From assembly GCA_041390865.1 (NCBI GenBank), contig JAWKPC010000001.1, positions 1 through 64,000 on the forward strand: a stretch of 64,000 nucleotides of DNA, in the 5' to 3' direction. The translations under genes were made by a program, and so were the position numbers. Shown piece by piece: positions 45,511-55,551 of this stretch. The first letter of the stretch is position 1. Each line of letters opens with the position of its first letter. This DNA is from JAUIIK01 sp041390865. Its GTDB lineage: Bacteria; Chloroflexota; Chloroflexia; Thermomicrobiales; CFX8. The notes under the pieces are model-generated. The model saw only the letters and a list, made by a program, of their open reading frames with translations, searched no databases and was not told the origin of the DNA.

Positions 45511-47247
45511 ATGTCCTTCCCGTCGCCTTCGACATATCGACCGCCGGTTATCGGCTCACGCTACATGGCGAGCACCGGACACTATCTAGCGACTCAGGCC
45601 GCCGTCCGAATTCTCGAACGGGGAGGCAACGCGTTCGACGCCGGGGTCGCTGCCGGGCTCTGCATCAATGTCCTCCAACCTGATATGACGAACATCGGCG
45701 GCGTCGCGCCGGTCATGGTCTACGACGCGGCAACATCGAACGTGTCGACGGTCAGCGGGCTCGGCTACTGGCCAGCCGCCGCGAGCGCCGACTACTTCAT
45801 CAATGATTGCGACTACCGGTTCCCGCCGGGTGTGCGCCGCTGCGTCATGCCGGCAGCAATGGATTCATGGCTTACAACCCTTCGCCGTTGGGGCAGCATG
45901 ACCTTCCGGGAGGTCTCGGTATCCGCGATCGAGCTGGCCGCCGACGGCTTCGCGATCTACCCGTTCCTCCATGCAAGTATCGAGGAGGCCGCCAACCAGA
46001 TTCGCCGATGGCCAACAACGGCCTCGATCTTTCTGCCCGACGGAGAGGTACCGAACGTCGGGGACCGGTTGATCCAGTCGGAACTGGCGGCAACGCTGGA
46101 GGCGCTCGGGGACGCCGAACGGCAGGCAGGAGGCAACCGCGAAACTGGAATCGACGCGGCGCGGGCCGAGTTCTACTGCGGCGACATAGCCGGCAGAATA
46201 GCGGGATTCATGGCCGACAACGACGGCTGGATGACGATGGAGGACCTCGAAGGATTCCGGGTCGAAGTCGACGAGAAGCCACCGTCGGTGACGTACCGGG
46301 GTCACGAGGTGTTCGGTTGCGGTCCATGGTGCCAGGGCCCGGTCGCGCTCCAGACGCTCGCTATCCTCGACGGCTACGACATGGGATCCTTCGAGCCGGG
46401 CTCGGCGGACTCGCTCCATCTGATCCTTGAAGCGCTGAAAGCGTCCTTCGCCGATCGTGAGCAGTTTGTCGGGGATCCGAACTTCGTCGATGTGCCGCTT
46501 GAAGGGATGCTCAGTTCCGCCTATGCCGCAGAGTGGCGCGAGCGGATCGACAAGACCATCGCCTTCCCGGGCATGCCGAAAGCCGGAAATCCGTGGGAGC
46601 ACATTAATCGGGATCTGACGGTCCAGCATCGATCTCCCCGGGCGTTTCAGGCCCCGGTAGAACCCGACACGAGCTTCCTCTGCGTCGTTGACGCTGATGG
46701 GAACGCGATGGCAGCGACGCCCAGCGACGGGTTCGGCGGTTCGCCGATGATTCCCGGCCTTGGATTCGCCGTCTCCAGCCGAGGAGTCCAGTCCTGGCTG
46801 GAACCGGAACACCCTTCTGTGATGGCGCCGGGGAAGCGGCCGAGGCTGACGCCGAATCCGGGAATGGTGCTGAAGGATGGGCGAGTTTTCGCTCCATACG
46901 GGACGCCGGGGAATGACACCCAACCCCAGGCGATGGTGCAGTTCCTGGTGAATCTGCTCGACCACGGCATGAACCCGCAGGAATCGGTCGAAGCGCCGAG
47001 GGTTGCGACCTACTCATTCCCGCGCTCGACCCATCCGCATCCCTACGCACCGGGACTGGCTTACGCAGAAGATCGATTTTCCAGTAATGAAATCGAGGAA
47101 CTTGTCCGACGCGGCCACAAGATCGAAATGTGGCCCGAACTTGCTGCCCCGGCCGGTTCAGTTTGTGCGATAGTATGCGACGCCGAACGCGAATTTCTGG
47201 TCGGCGCTGCGGACCCGAGGAGACTGGCCTACGCGATCGGCTGGTGA
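45511..47247 (+). CDS. Gamma-glutamyltransferase family protein
   Basis: An Ntn-hydrolase of about 578 residues that processes itself into two chains. The N-terminus has ILERGGNAFDAGVAAG. The predicted new N-terminal Thr is in PDTSFLCVVDADGNA, where classical enzymes have TTHxSVVD, so the nucleophile is kept but the following residues differ. ATPSDGFGGSPMIPGLGF is the oxyanion region. No signal peptide is seen from ATG 45511, so it may be cytoplasmic and act on an acylated or gamma-glutamyl compound from the neighbouring hydrolase pathway; this is inference. Confidence 0.9.
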   Translation: MSFPSPSTYRPPVIGSRYMASTGHYLATQAAVRILERGGNAFDAGVAAGLCINVLQPDMTNIGGVAPVMVYDAATSNVSTVSGLGYWPAAASADYFINDCDYRFPPGVRRCVMPAAMDSWLTTLRRWGSMTFREVSVSAIELAADGFAIYPFLHASIEEAANQIRRWPTTASIFLPDGEVPNVGDRLIQSELAATLEALGDAERQAGGNRETGIDAARAEFYCGDIAGRIAGFMADNDGWMTMEDLEGFRVEVDEKPPSVTYRGHEVFGCGPWCQGPVALQTLAILDGYDMGSFEPGSADSLHLILEALKASFADREQFVGDPNFVDVPLEGMLSSAYAAEWRERIDKTIAFPGMPKAGNPWEHINRDLTVQHRSPRAFQAPVEPDTSFLCVVDADGNAMAATPSDGFGGSPMIPGLGFAVSSRGVQSWLEPEHPSVMAPGKRPRLTPNPGMVLKDGRVFAPYGTPGNDTQPQAMVQFLVNLLDHGMNPQESVEAPRVATYSFPRSTHPHPYAPGLAYAEDRFSSNEIEELVRRGHKIEMWPELAAPAGSVCAIVCDAEREFLVGAADPRRLAYAIGW

Positions 47248-47297
47248 GGTGTGCTGCCGCCAGATCCGAAGTCGCGGCACCGAGCCGGGAGGACAGC

Positions 47298-48083
47298 GTG
47301 CTTCCGCTCCGAGAGACCTTCAACACGGCCGCCGAACGCTATCATCGTGCACGCCCCGGATACCCCGAAGAGCTGTTCGACGACCTGGTTCAGCTTGCGA
47401 GTCTGAATACGGAGTCCCGGCTGCTTGAGATCGGGCCGGGAACGGGTATCGCGACCGAGCCTCTCGCCCGGCGAGGATTCAATATCAGAGGAATCGAACT
47501 TGGTGAAGCGCTGGCGCGCGAGGCTCGGGAGAACCTAGCTGCCTACCCCGACGTGCAGGTCGAGCTTGGACGGTTCGAGGACATTCCACTGCCATCCGAC
47601 ACCTTCGATCTCGTCTACTCGGCAACCGCGTTCCATTGGATTGAGCAGCCGGTTGGATACCAGCGCGTGGCGGATATGCTGAAGAGCGGCGGGCGCTTTG
47701 CGGAATTTCGGCATCATCACGTCTGGACGCCGGAGTCGGCTGAGTTCATTCGAGAGTCGCAAAAGGTGTACCTCAAGCACGACCCTAACGCGTCGCCCGG
47801 ATTTCGGCTTCCATTGGCAGACGAAGTTGACACGCTGGAGACGAGCATTTCGGAGAGTGGACTGTTCGATTCGCCCGTTATCAGGCGGTTCACGATGAAT
47901 GTCGAATATACGCCGGAGACCTTTGCGGATCTGCTATTGACGTTTTCCAACCACATCGCGTTGCCGGAGCCGAACCGATCGCTGCTGATCGATGGTCTCG
48001 CCGATGTAATCCGCCGCCTGCCCGGCGAACGGTTACTGAAGACGTACCTGGTCATTCTCCACGTGGCGCGCGTTAGGAAATAG
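47298..48083 (+). CDS. Class I SAM-dependent methyltransferase
   Basis: 261 residues with motif I LLEIGPGTGIATEPLA, the acidic loop IRGIELGEAL and DLVYSATAFHWIE. The N-terminus FNTAAERYHRARPGYPEELFDDL is the usual entry of this group, so GTG 47298 with GGGAGG ahead of it is the start; the longer frame into the upstream gene is rejected. Substrate unknown. Confidence 0.85.
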   Translation: MLPLRETFNTAAERYHRARPGYPEELFDDLVQLASLNTESRLLEIGPGTGIATEPLARRGFNIRGIELGEALAREARENLAAYPDVQVELGRFEDIPLPSDTFDLVYSATAFHWIEQPVGYQRVADMLKSGGRFAEFRHHHVWTPESAEFIRESQKVYLKHDPNASPGFRLPLADEVDTLETSISESGLFDSPVIRRFTMNVEYTPETFADLLLTFSNHIALPEPNRSLLIDGLADVIRRLPGERLLKTYLVILHVARVRK

Positions 48084-48152
48084 AGCAACCCGGGACGCTT
48101 GAGTCGTCGACCTTGAACTCACTGACCATAAGGCACATAGACCTTCATCGCG

Positions 48153-49499
48153 CTACGGCACCGGCGGAGGGATAGGCTCCAGGTTGTTGAGGCAGGTGCC
48201 CCCATTGTCGTCGCTGTTGGTGCTGTCCGGGCATGTCGTGTTCACGAATCGGGGCATGACGAATTCCGCCGACTGCATCTCCGCGCCGAGCAGGTTTGCG
48301 CCGAAAAAGACCGGCAATACCAGTGTTGCGTCGTCGAAGTCGGCGTTTATCACGCTCGCGCCATCGAAGATCGGTTGATCGAGCATAGCCGACTGGAAGA
48401 CTGCGTTGTCCAGTGTCGTGTTCCGAAAAACCGGCTGGGTCAGGATCGACTGGCTAAAGTCGGCGCGTCGCAGGTCCGCTTCCGCGAAGTTCCCCTGCGT
48501 CACCGTCGATCCAGTGAAGTTGGCGCAGGCAAGGTTCTGGCTAATGAACGTTGGCTGCCGCAGTTCGGCGGCGGCATAGTCGGCGCCCTGACCCGGCTCA
48601 CAATCCGGTGGTGGTTGCGGCTGGGAATCCGACTCGTATCGCCAGAAACGGTAGTGCAGCCCGACGTTGCCTGCTTCGACCCTCCATTCCGGAGCATTGT
48701 CCGGCGTATAGGTCAGGCAGCGCCGCTCGAAGCACTGCAGGAGCACGAGCATGGTCTCTCCGCCGACCTGCGCATTGGTCCAGTATGGCTCGGTGACTGG
48801 TAGTCCGGTCGCAAAGTATGGATTCTCGAACAGAGAACCCTGAACATAGTTTCCGTCCGCATAAACCACGCCGGTGGAGTTCATGAAATCCCAGAAAGGC
48901 CGCGCAATAGCGTGTCCCGTCTGATTCGCGACGGCGGCGATCGTCACGGCCTGGTCGTCGAGCGCGACGTCGATCGAAATGATTCCCGAACGCGATATCC
49001 GTTGGTCGACGACGTCACCCGGCGCGGAAGGTGGCTCATCCATCACCAACGACATCGTTCGATACGTCGGGCCAAAAGGGTCCGCCGCGTCACCAGCGAC
49101 ATTGACTTCGGCGGGTAAACGCGTCTCGAACGAGTCATCGCCTACCTGAAGTCGTCCAGTCATCAGTTCCACGACGAGGAGTCCGTTGGTGACGTACCAG
49201 ATGGAATCCTGATCCGCGCCGGTCAGAGTTACCTCCATCCTCGCCTTGTCATAATACTGGACGCTTCGCTCGCCACCTTCCGACTCGACGTAGGGCTCAT
49301 GAATGATCTCGGTGACCGGATTGGGTCCCCAGATCCAGGTCCGCGCGGCTTCGCCGCTGGCTACCGGTAGGTCGGTACGCTGCCAGGTCGATTCGAAGAC
49401 GACCGCAGCGTTTCCATGATCAGCGAGTACCGGAGGCGACACTGCGCTCACGAGCAAGATCAGAAGCGCGATGGCTACCGGGATCCTCGATCGGATCAT
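48153..49499 (-). CDS. Exported protein with pentapeptide repeats
   Basis: 448 residues. A signal peptide (MIRSRIPVAIALLILLVSA, cleavage near VLADHG) targets it out of the cell. Residues about 30-320 form the extracellular beta-rich domain common in Chloroflexota, with ATGLPVTEPYWTNAQVGG, LLQCFERRCLTYTP and VEAGNVGLHYRFWRY. After a Pro-rich linker, residues about 335-425 are pentapeptide repeats of the A(D/N)Lxx type (ANFTGSTVTQGNFAEADLRRADF). ATG 49499 has GGAGG upstream; the longer frame is rejected. Function unknown, possibly surface binding. Confidence 0.75.
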   Translation of the reverse strand: MIRSRIPVAIALLILLVSAVSPPVLADHGNAAVVFESTWQRTDLPVASGEAARTWIWGPNPVTEIIHEPYVESEGGERSVQYYDKARMEVTLTGADQDSIWYVTNGLLVVELMTGRLQVGDDSFETRLPAEVNVAGDAADPFGPTYRTMSLVMDEPPSAPGDVVDQRISRSGIISIDVALDDQAVTIAAVANQTGHAIARPFWDFMNSTGVVYADGNYVQGSLFENPYFATGLPVTEPYWTNAQVGGETMLVLLQCFERRCLTYTPDNAPEWRVEAGNVGLHYRFWRYESDSQPQPPPDCEPGQGADYAAAELRQPTFISQNLACANFTGSTVTQGNFAEADLRRADFSQSILTQPVFRNTTLDNAVFQSAMLDQPIFDGASVINADFDDATLVLPVFFGANLLGAEMQSAEFVMPRFVNTTCPDSTNSDDNGGTCLNNLEPIPPPVP

Positions 49500-49650
49500 G
49501 CTGCCTCCCAGGGGACTTCGAACCGTACGGACACTATAAGTCTCTGAATGATGCCGTATCTTCCGGTCATAGTCGACAGACGGCCGGTGAATTGGCGACA
49601 ATAGCCCCGAGTCTGGACGGTAACGGAATGGGCGTGCAAATCTCGATGCT

Positions 49651-50898
49651 GTGCGGTTAGGTAGCTCTCGCTTCTTCTACGGCTGGATCATCGTCGCGAT
49701 CAGCGGGTTGATCGCCTTCAGTTCCGGACCCGGCCAGTCCTATGGCTTCTCCGTCTTTCTCGACTCGATTATCGAAGATACAAACCTGACCCGGACGCGC
49801 GTATCCCTGCTCTATGCGATCGGGACCGGCGTCAGCGCGCTGATGGTCGCCGGGGTGAGCCGGATGGCCGACAGATTCGGCCCCAGGATCATGGCGGCAG
49901 CCGTCGCAACGCTCATGGGATTCGCCTGCTTCGGGATGGCGGGCGCCGTCGGCGGCCTCCAGTTCTTCTTTGCCTTCGCGGCTCTCCGCGCGCTCGGACA
50001 GGGATCGCTGCCGATCAACGCGACATTGCTCACCGCTACCTGGTTCGTTGCCAGGCGGGGCAGGGCGATGGCGATCATGGGCCTTGGATTTGCCGCTTCC
50101 AACGCGGTCATCCCCCCGGTCGCAAGGTTGCTGATCGATTCAATCGGATGGCGTGAAGCGTATGTCGTGCTGGGGTTCATGGTCTGGATACTCGTCATTC
50201 CGGGTGTCCTCTTGTTCGTCCGCAACTCCCCTGAAGAGATGGGCCTGCACCCGGACGGAGCGCCTCATCCACCCGAGGGAGAAGCGCCAGTCACCCCCGG
50301 TCAAGGGGTGGAAAGAGATCGGCGACGGGTTTTCTCATCTTCGACGTTCTGGCTCATCGCGCTGCCGCTCTCGACGCCGTCCCTCGTCGTAACGGCGATC
50401 ATCTTTCACCAAACCTCGATCTTCGAGGAACGGGGACTGAGCGCAGACGTCGCCGCCTTCATCTTTCCGGTGATGGCAATCACGTCGGCGGTCACGGCCC
50501 TGATCGCCGGGCCGTTGGTCGACCGGCTCGGGCCGATCAAGCTCGTCCGGTTCAACCTGCTCGTGTTGCTTGTCGCGCTATTTTTCATCCAGATCGTGTC
50601 TACACCCGTGATGGCGGCCCTCTATGGGGTCCTACTCGGGGTGTCCGGCGGGAGTTGGCAGATCGTCAACGGAGTAACCTGGGCTCACCTGTACGGGCGC
50701 CGCGGACTCGGGCGCATCCAGGGATCGGCTGTGATGATCAGTATCACGGCGGCGGCGATCGGACCGTTGCCGCTCTCGGCGATTCGGGATGCCACCGGCA
50801 ACTACAGTGTGGCCCTACTGGTCATGGCCGGACTGGTTATCGCTGGTGCCGTCACCATAGGATTCGCCCATCCGGAGCGACAGACCACAATGTCCTGA
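49651..50898 (+). CDS. MFS transporter, OFA/monocarboxylate-like
   Basis: 415 residues with 12 predicted membrane segments. The start FFYGWIIVAISGLIAFSSGPGQSYGFSVF is the usual opening of OFA-type (oxalate/formate, monocarboxylate-like) MFS carriers. The MFS loop motif is seen as GVSRMADRFGPRIM and again as LVDRLGPIKLV. The substrate is likely an organic acid. The start is GTG 49651. It ends one base before the convergent MarR gene. Confidence 0.85.
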   Translation: MRLGSSRFFYGWIIVAISGLIAFSSGPGQSYGFSVFLDSIIEDTNLTRTRVSLLYAIGTGVSALMVAGVSRMADRFGPRIMAAAVATLMGFACFGMAGAVGGLQFFFAFAALRALGQGSLPINATLLTATWFVARRGRAMAIMGLGFAASNAVIPPVARLLIDSIGWREAYVVLGFMVWILVIPGVLLFVRNSPEEMGLHPDGAPHPPEGEAPVTPGQGVERDRRRVFSSSTFWLIALPLSTPSLVVTAIIFHQTSIFEERGLSADVAAFIFPVMAITSAVTALIAGPLVDRLGPIKLVRFNLLVLLVALFFIQIVSTPVMAALYGVLLGVSGGSWQIVNGVTWAHLYGRRGLGRIQGSAVMISITAAAIGPLPLSAIRDATGNYSVALLVMAGLVIAGAVTIGFAHPERQTTMS

Positions 50899-50899
50899 T

Positions 50900-51400
50900 C
50901 TATCTCCGCAGATGCAGCGATTGAAGCTCTGACTCGTCCAGCTGGACCAGAGACGGTAGGGGCGCTTCACTGGCTGCCTGGAGCACGACCTCGAGAACGT
51001 GGTGGAAGGTCGCGAGATCATCATCGCTGAACTCCGACAGGAGCGACACGACATATTCGATTGCCGCGCCGGATATCGCCCGGGTGGCCGCAGTGCCGAG
51101 ATCGGTCAGCTCGAGCTGGAGGCGGCGGCGGTCGCGTTCGTCGGGTCGTCGCTCCAGAAGCCGTCGCTCGACCAGTTTGTCCACCTGCTGGCTGGCAGCC
51201 GAAGGGCTGATTCGCAATTCCGCGGCAAGCCCGCGAAGGTCAATTCCCGGACTTGCCCGCACGCGAAAGAGAATACGGAGTTGGGGTAAGGCGATCCCGA
51301 GGTGGTCCCAGACCTGTAAACGTATTGGGTCGAGAACCCTGGTGGACCGGCTGAAAAGCAGCGCAACATCTGACAGCAGTTGATCTCGCGTGTCGCTCAT
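50900..51400 (-). CDS. MarR-family transcriptional regulator
   Basis: 166 residues with the winged helix-turn-helix core IDLRGLAAELRISPSAASQQVDKLVERRLLE and the wing RRPDERDRRRLQLELTD. MarR proteins usually repress efflux or catabolic genes and release on a small ligand. It lies between two MFS genes: convergent with the first and divergent from the second, whose promoter gap (51401-51545) it probably controls. Confidence 0.9.
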   Translation of the reverse strand: MSDTRDQLLSDVALLFSRSTRVLDPIRLQVWDHLGIALPQLRILFRVRASPGIDLRGLAAELRISPSAASQQVDKLVERRLLERRPDERDRRRLQLELTDLGTAATRAISGAAIEYVVSLLSEFSDDDLATFHHVLEVVLQAASEAPLPSLVQLDESELQSLHLRR

Positions 51401-51545
51401 AACCTCATTCTACTCGGTATTCCGTATGTTGGGGCTCTGGTAAACAGTGAAGTGATACTGTACGATTCGTCGCCATGTTCGTGGAACGTCTGCGTCGCAT
51501 CTCACGCTTTCAGCCTCCTGAAACGCCGACACACTCGTTCCTGAC

Positions 51546-52812
51546 GTGAATAGCAGGCTGAAGACTGATACACAGTATAACCGCCGGTTTCGCAAAGACG
51601 TTCGAGTCGCTGACAATTCGGAACTTCAGGTTCCTCTGGTTCGGAATGCTGTTTTCGATGTCTGCCATGCAGATCAATATCGTCGCCCGGTCCTGGCTCG
51701 CCTACGACATCACCGGTTCCGCATTCATGCTTGGCGTTGTGGCGGCGGCCCGCAGCCTTCCTCAACTCATGCTCGCCCCGGTCGGCGGCGTTGCGGCCGA
51801 TCGGTTTGATAAGCGCCGGCTCTTGATCACCTCCCAGGCATTGCTCACCATTCTAGCGCTGATCAACGCGATTCTGGTTCATGCCGGAGTCATCGAAATC
51901 TGGCACCTGTTCGTCATCGGCGTCGTCCAGGGTGTCCTGCATCCGTTCACGATGCCGACCCGTACAGCGCTTGTACCGCACCTCGTGAGCGACCGGCAAA
52001 TTCCGAACGCCCTGGCGCTCGACTCGACTGGCCGGAATATCAACCGCATCACCGCTCCGGCTCTGGCCGGCATCTTGATCGCCATCAACCCGACGCTCGC
52101 GTTCTACGCGATATTCGTCGCCTACGCCCTGGCGACACTGACACTAGCCGGACTCCCATCCGGCCTACGCGGCGCGGCCTTGACTGGGAGCGCGCTGACA
52201 GAGATTGCCGTCGGCTTCAAGTACATCCGAGCCCATGCCGCTCTGCTTGCGCTGATGCTGATGTCGTTCGTCGTCGTAATCCTCGGGATGCCCTTCCAGC
52301 AGCTGTTGCCGGTATTCCAGAAGGACGTCCTCGACGTCGGCCCTCGGGCGCTCGGGTTCATGTTCACGGCCGTTGGAGTCGGCGCGATCGTCGGCTCGCT
52401 GCTCGTGGCATTTCTCGCCGATCGACCGGACATGGGGCGCATGCAGCTCGGGGCTGGTCTTCTGTTTGGCGTCGGCTTGACCGGCTTCGCTCTGTCGAAA
52501 TCATTCGTCCTGTCGCTCGGGTTGCTCGTGATTGTCGGCTTCGCAAGCCAGGGCTATTTGACGATAAACCGGATGCTCGTCATGCAGAATACAGAGCGCC
52601 ATCTCTATGGCAGAGTCATGAGCATCTACATGATGACCTGGTCGCTCGTGCCGGCCGTTGTCTTGCCGATCGGCCTGATCGTCGACCGGGTAGGAGTGTC
52701 AGCAACGGTAGCGGCATCAGGCGCGGCCTTGACGGTCGTCCTCATCGGCGCGGCGATCACGTTCCCGAGAATTTACCTGGCACCACCGGCAAGCGCGCCG
52801 GCCAGATCCTGA
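51546..52812 (+). CDS. MFS transporter, EntS-like (probable frameshift near N-terminus)
   Basis: About 420 residues of a 12-helix MFS carrier resembling EntS-type exporters: GGVAADRFDKRRLL, FTMPTRTALVPHLVSD and LDSTGRNINRITAPALAG. A frame from 51646 (MLFSMSAMQINIV) lacks the family N-terminus, which is present before it in the same frame as KTFESLTIRNFRFLWFG but has no start codon; a GTG at 51546 in another frame gives MNSRLKTDTQYNRRFRK. An extra base (or two missing) near 51594-51597 joins them. It is a close paralogue of the gene at 59827. Confidence 0.82.
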
Positions 52813-52843
52813 CGCCGGATCAAGTCATCCTGCTGGCTTCGGC

Positions 52844-55528
52844 CTAGGCAGCGTTGGCGTGCGTGGAACTCGCCGGCGGTTCGACGGTACTCAGGATCAC
52901 CTCGAGAAGATCGACCTGGCGCACCGGTTTGGCAATGTATCCGTTATAACCAGCCGATATTGCGCCAACCATCGCGGACTCGCTCTTCTTACCGACGAGC
53001 ACGACTGGTGCATCTCCATCGAACAGCTGCCCTACGAACGACTCCAGTTGCGGCGTATCGACATCGGCGATAACGAGCCGGTAGGGGTTCGCGTAATCCT
53101 CGGCAATCCGCAGCGCATCGACGAGGTCCTTCTCACCCGACACGACATAACCAATGATGCCGAAGGCGCTCAAAGCTGACTGAATCCCGTTCCCATCGTC
53201 GCCGGTTTCCTGAATGATGAGCGTTCGCAGGCCGCGTATCCAGGAATGATCGGCGTCGAGATCTTCAGCAAGCTCAAAACTCATCGAACATCTCAGGACG
53301 GTCGCCTCATCATTCACGGTAACGAGCTCGATGTCCGGGCTGTCGCCGTCCGGCAGCAACGTGTTGACGTGAGCACCGCCAAAGGCGTCGACCAGATCCG
53401 CTTCGTCGAGCTCACCGCGAATACATCCGCGCAAAATCGCGAGCGCGTCATCGTCAAGCCTCGGAGGCGGGATCTGAACCTCGAACCGAACCTGAATTGA
53501 CCGCCCGGTGCTCGCGTCCTGCATCGCAGCGAAAATCAACGGACGGTCGTGGCAAACCAGGCGGGCGAAATCCGCCATCTGGAGGACGGCGCTGCGTGCT
53601 TCGTGCTCGTTCCCGAACAGCCACTTCGGCAGACTCGGCTGAACGAATGCGCTGATGCGAGAGCTAACGTTCGGAGCTTTCGCGCCTGCCTCGATCGCGA
53701 CTTCATCCAGCAGAGTTGCCAGATGGAATCGTTCATCCTTCGACGTTTCCGGCTTCACCAGCGCGTTCCCGAAGCTCGTCTCTAGTTGACCGTCCAGGGC
53801 TCCGGCAAGCGACGTCACCGCTGTCCAGAGTGCGTCAACGTCTCCACGAACCTGCTTCGGCACGTCGCCGCTTCCGATCGCGTGAGTCAGTCGGACCACA
53901 TCGGTCATCGGCGTCGAGATGCCATCGACGAGAGAGGTCGACGCCACAGCGGTGTCGGCAACTCTTGAACGAGCTTCCTCAACCGCCGCATTCAGTCCGG
54001 CGATCTCTTCCTCGTATTCGGAGACCTTCAGCTCCAGCGACCAGATCTGCTCCTCGAGAGCAAATGTGTCGACCGGTTCAGGGTCATCGACGGCCGGTTC
54101 CGCTTCGAGCTCGGTACTCAGGATGAAGTAAGAGATACCGTCATCCACAGCGTTCGCGACCACATAATTCGTCCAACCCAATCCATCCGGGGCGCCGGCA
54201 GCAGGCACGACGAACGTTTGCGGCTGGCTCGTCTTTCGTGCCTGGCGCATTGCCTGCCTGCCTGCCTCGGCATACTCGATAGGCAGCACGTCGCCGATGG
54301 ATCGTCCGATGATCTCATCCGGACCTGGAGCGCCGAAAATACCTCGATTCGCATACTCAATGACGCCTTGCGAATCCGTCTCGATCACGCTCACCGGCAG
54401 CGTCGTCAGCAGATCCGAGAGAATCGCGGCAGCTGCAACGCTCGGATCGGCATCTGGCACGATGTCGCCGTCTCCCTCGGCAATCTGCAGCACAAACCCG
54501 TCGTCACGATGCTCCAGCATCGCACGGTAAATGGTGCTGCCGACGGCGAACTCGAAAGCATCAGACGCTCCGCGCTCCAGGAGCCTCATGGTCGCAGCAA
54601 CGTGATCGACGATCTCGCCAGACAACAGATCACCGAGATGCTCGATCCCCAGCTCTGACTGCCCGTCATCGTCGAGCTGCGTCGCGAGGATGGCGAGCGA
54701 CTCGTCCAGCAGCAACGTGACATCGGGGAGAGCGTCAGGGATGATCGCTGCCGGCTTTGGGTTGGGTCGTTCCTCGACTGGCGCGCCTCGGATAAGGCCG
54801 GCGATCGCGTCCCGCACTCGTGAAACTTCGTTTGCGGGGACGCGATCGCGCGTCGAATCGCTCGCTGACGACAGCGCCTTCGCGTCGAGGTCGGCAAGCC
54901 TCAAGAGTGGTTTCGTCACCCAGGCACTGACCGCGAGATATGCCGCCAGCAAGAGGAGGCAAATCCCAACGACGAGCACCGCCAGAACGGAGTTGAGTCC
55001 GAAGTTCAGGTCGGAGGCGATAGCGGACCGGTCGAGATCGAGCACGACAATGTAACGATCTACGGCAGCCAGATCCATAGGAGATCCGACCAGTAGCGGG
55101 CGAACCTCGATTCCCTCCGGAGTGATACCTGCTGAACTATCCGCGGCGAGCAGTTTCTCCATCTCCGCCAAAGCCGGGTTGGCAGTGAAACTTGAACGAT
55201 CCGTGGTCGCGGCGCCGGAGCTGGCACTGAGAGAACCGGAATCAAGGTTGGCGATGGCAAGGGACTCGACATCATCGAGCCGGGAAAGGCGTTCGACCGC
55301 ATCCGCGACATCTCCGTCGTTTACGGCCTCGATGCCAAGCAGGTATGTCACTTCATCGGCACGAGAGTCAACGCGATCATCGATGCGGTTGTCATAAAGT
55401 CGCCCGAGAAGTGGATACAGCGAGACCACGATCGCGATCCCCACGAACGTGAGGGCGACGAGCAGCTTCAGCCTGATCGAAAACCGGTCCCGGTAGCGGC
55501 CCCGTAACCGTCGTTGGGACAGTTGCAT
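52844..55528 (-). CDS. Degenerate hybrid histidine kinase (HAMP-PAS-pseudokinase-receiver)
   Basis: 894 residues. Membrane helices are at about 20-45 and 178-205 with an extracytoplasmic sensor between; a HAMP-like segment follows (about 206-250), a PAS domain (about 375-475, TLPVSVIETDSQGVIEYANRG), and a coiled coil. Where a histidine kinase has the H-E-x-x-T-P phosphoacceptor it reads VDGISTPMTDVVRL (about 535), with Asp where the His should be. The ATP-binding region (GNEHEARSAVLQMADFARL, about 640) lacks the N box and DxGxG. The C-terminal receiver keeps the Asp (VIADVDTP, about 822) and Lys (YIAKPVR, about 866). Catalytic phosphotransfer by this protein therefore seems unlikely. Confidence 0.75.
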   Translation of the reverse strand: MQLSQRRLRGRYRDRFSIRLKLLVALTFVGIAIVVSLYPLLGRLYDNRIDDRVDSRADEVTYLLGIEAVNDGDVADAVERLSRLDDVESLAIANLDSGSLSASSGAATTDRSSFTANPALAEMEKLLAADSSAGITPEGIEVRPLLVGSPMDLAAVDRYIVVLDLDRSAIASDLNFGLNSVLAVLVVGICLLLLAAYLAVSAWVTKPLLRLADLDAKALSSASDSTRDRVPANEVSRVRDAIAGLIRGAPVEERPNPKPAAIIPDALPDVTLLLDESLAILATQLDDDGQSELGIEHLGDLLSGEIVDHVAATMRLLERGASDAFEFAVGSTIYRAMLEHRDDGFVLQIAEGDGDIVPDADPSVAAAAILSDLLTTLPVSVIETDSQGVIEYANRGIFGAPGPDEIIGRSIGDVLPIEYAEAGRQAMRQARKTSQPQTFVVPAAGAPDGLGWTNYVVANAVDDGISYFILSTELEAEPAVDDPEPVDTFALEEQIWSLELKVSEYEEEIAGLNAAVEEARSRVADTAVASTSLVDGISTPMTDVVRLTHAIGSGDVPKQVRGDVDALWTAVTSLAGALDGQLETSFGNALVKPETSKDERFHLATLLDEVAIEAGAKAPNVSSRISAFVQPSLPKWLFGNEHEARSAVLQMADFARLVCHDRPLIFAAMQDASTGRSIQVRFEVQIPPPRLDDDALAILRGCIRGELDEADLVDAFGGAHVNTLLPDGDSPDIELVTVNDEATVLRCSMSFELAEDLDADHSWIRGLRTLIIQETGDDGNGIQSALSAFGIIGYVVSGEKDLVDALRIAEDYANPYRLVIADVDTPQLESFVGQLFDGDAPVVLVGKKSESAMVGAISAGYNGYIAKPVRQVDLLEVILSTVEPPASSTHANAA

Positions 55529-55551
55529 GCTAGACCATTCACATTTCTCAT

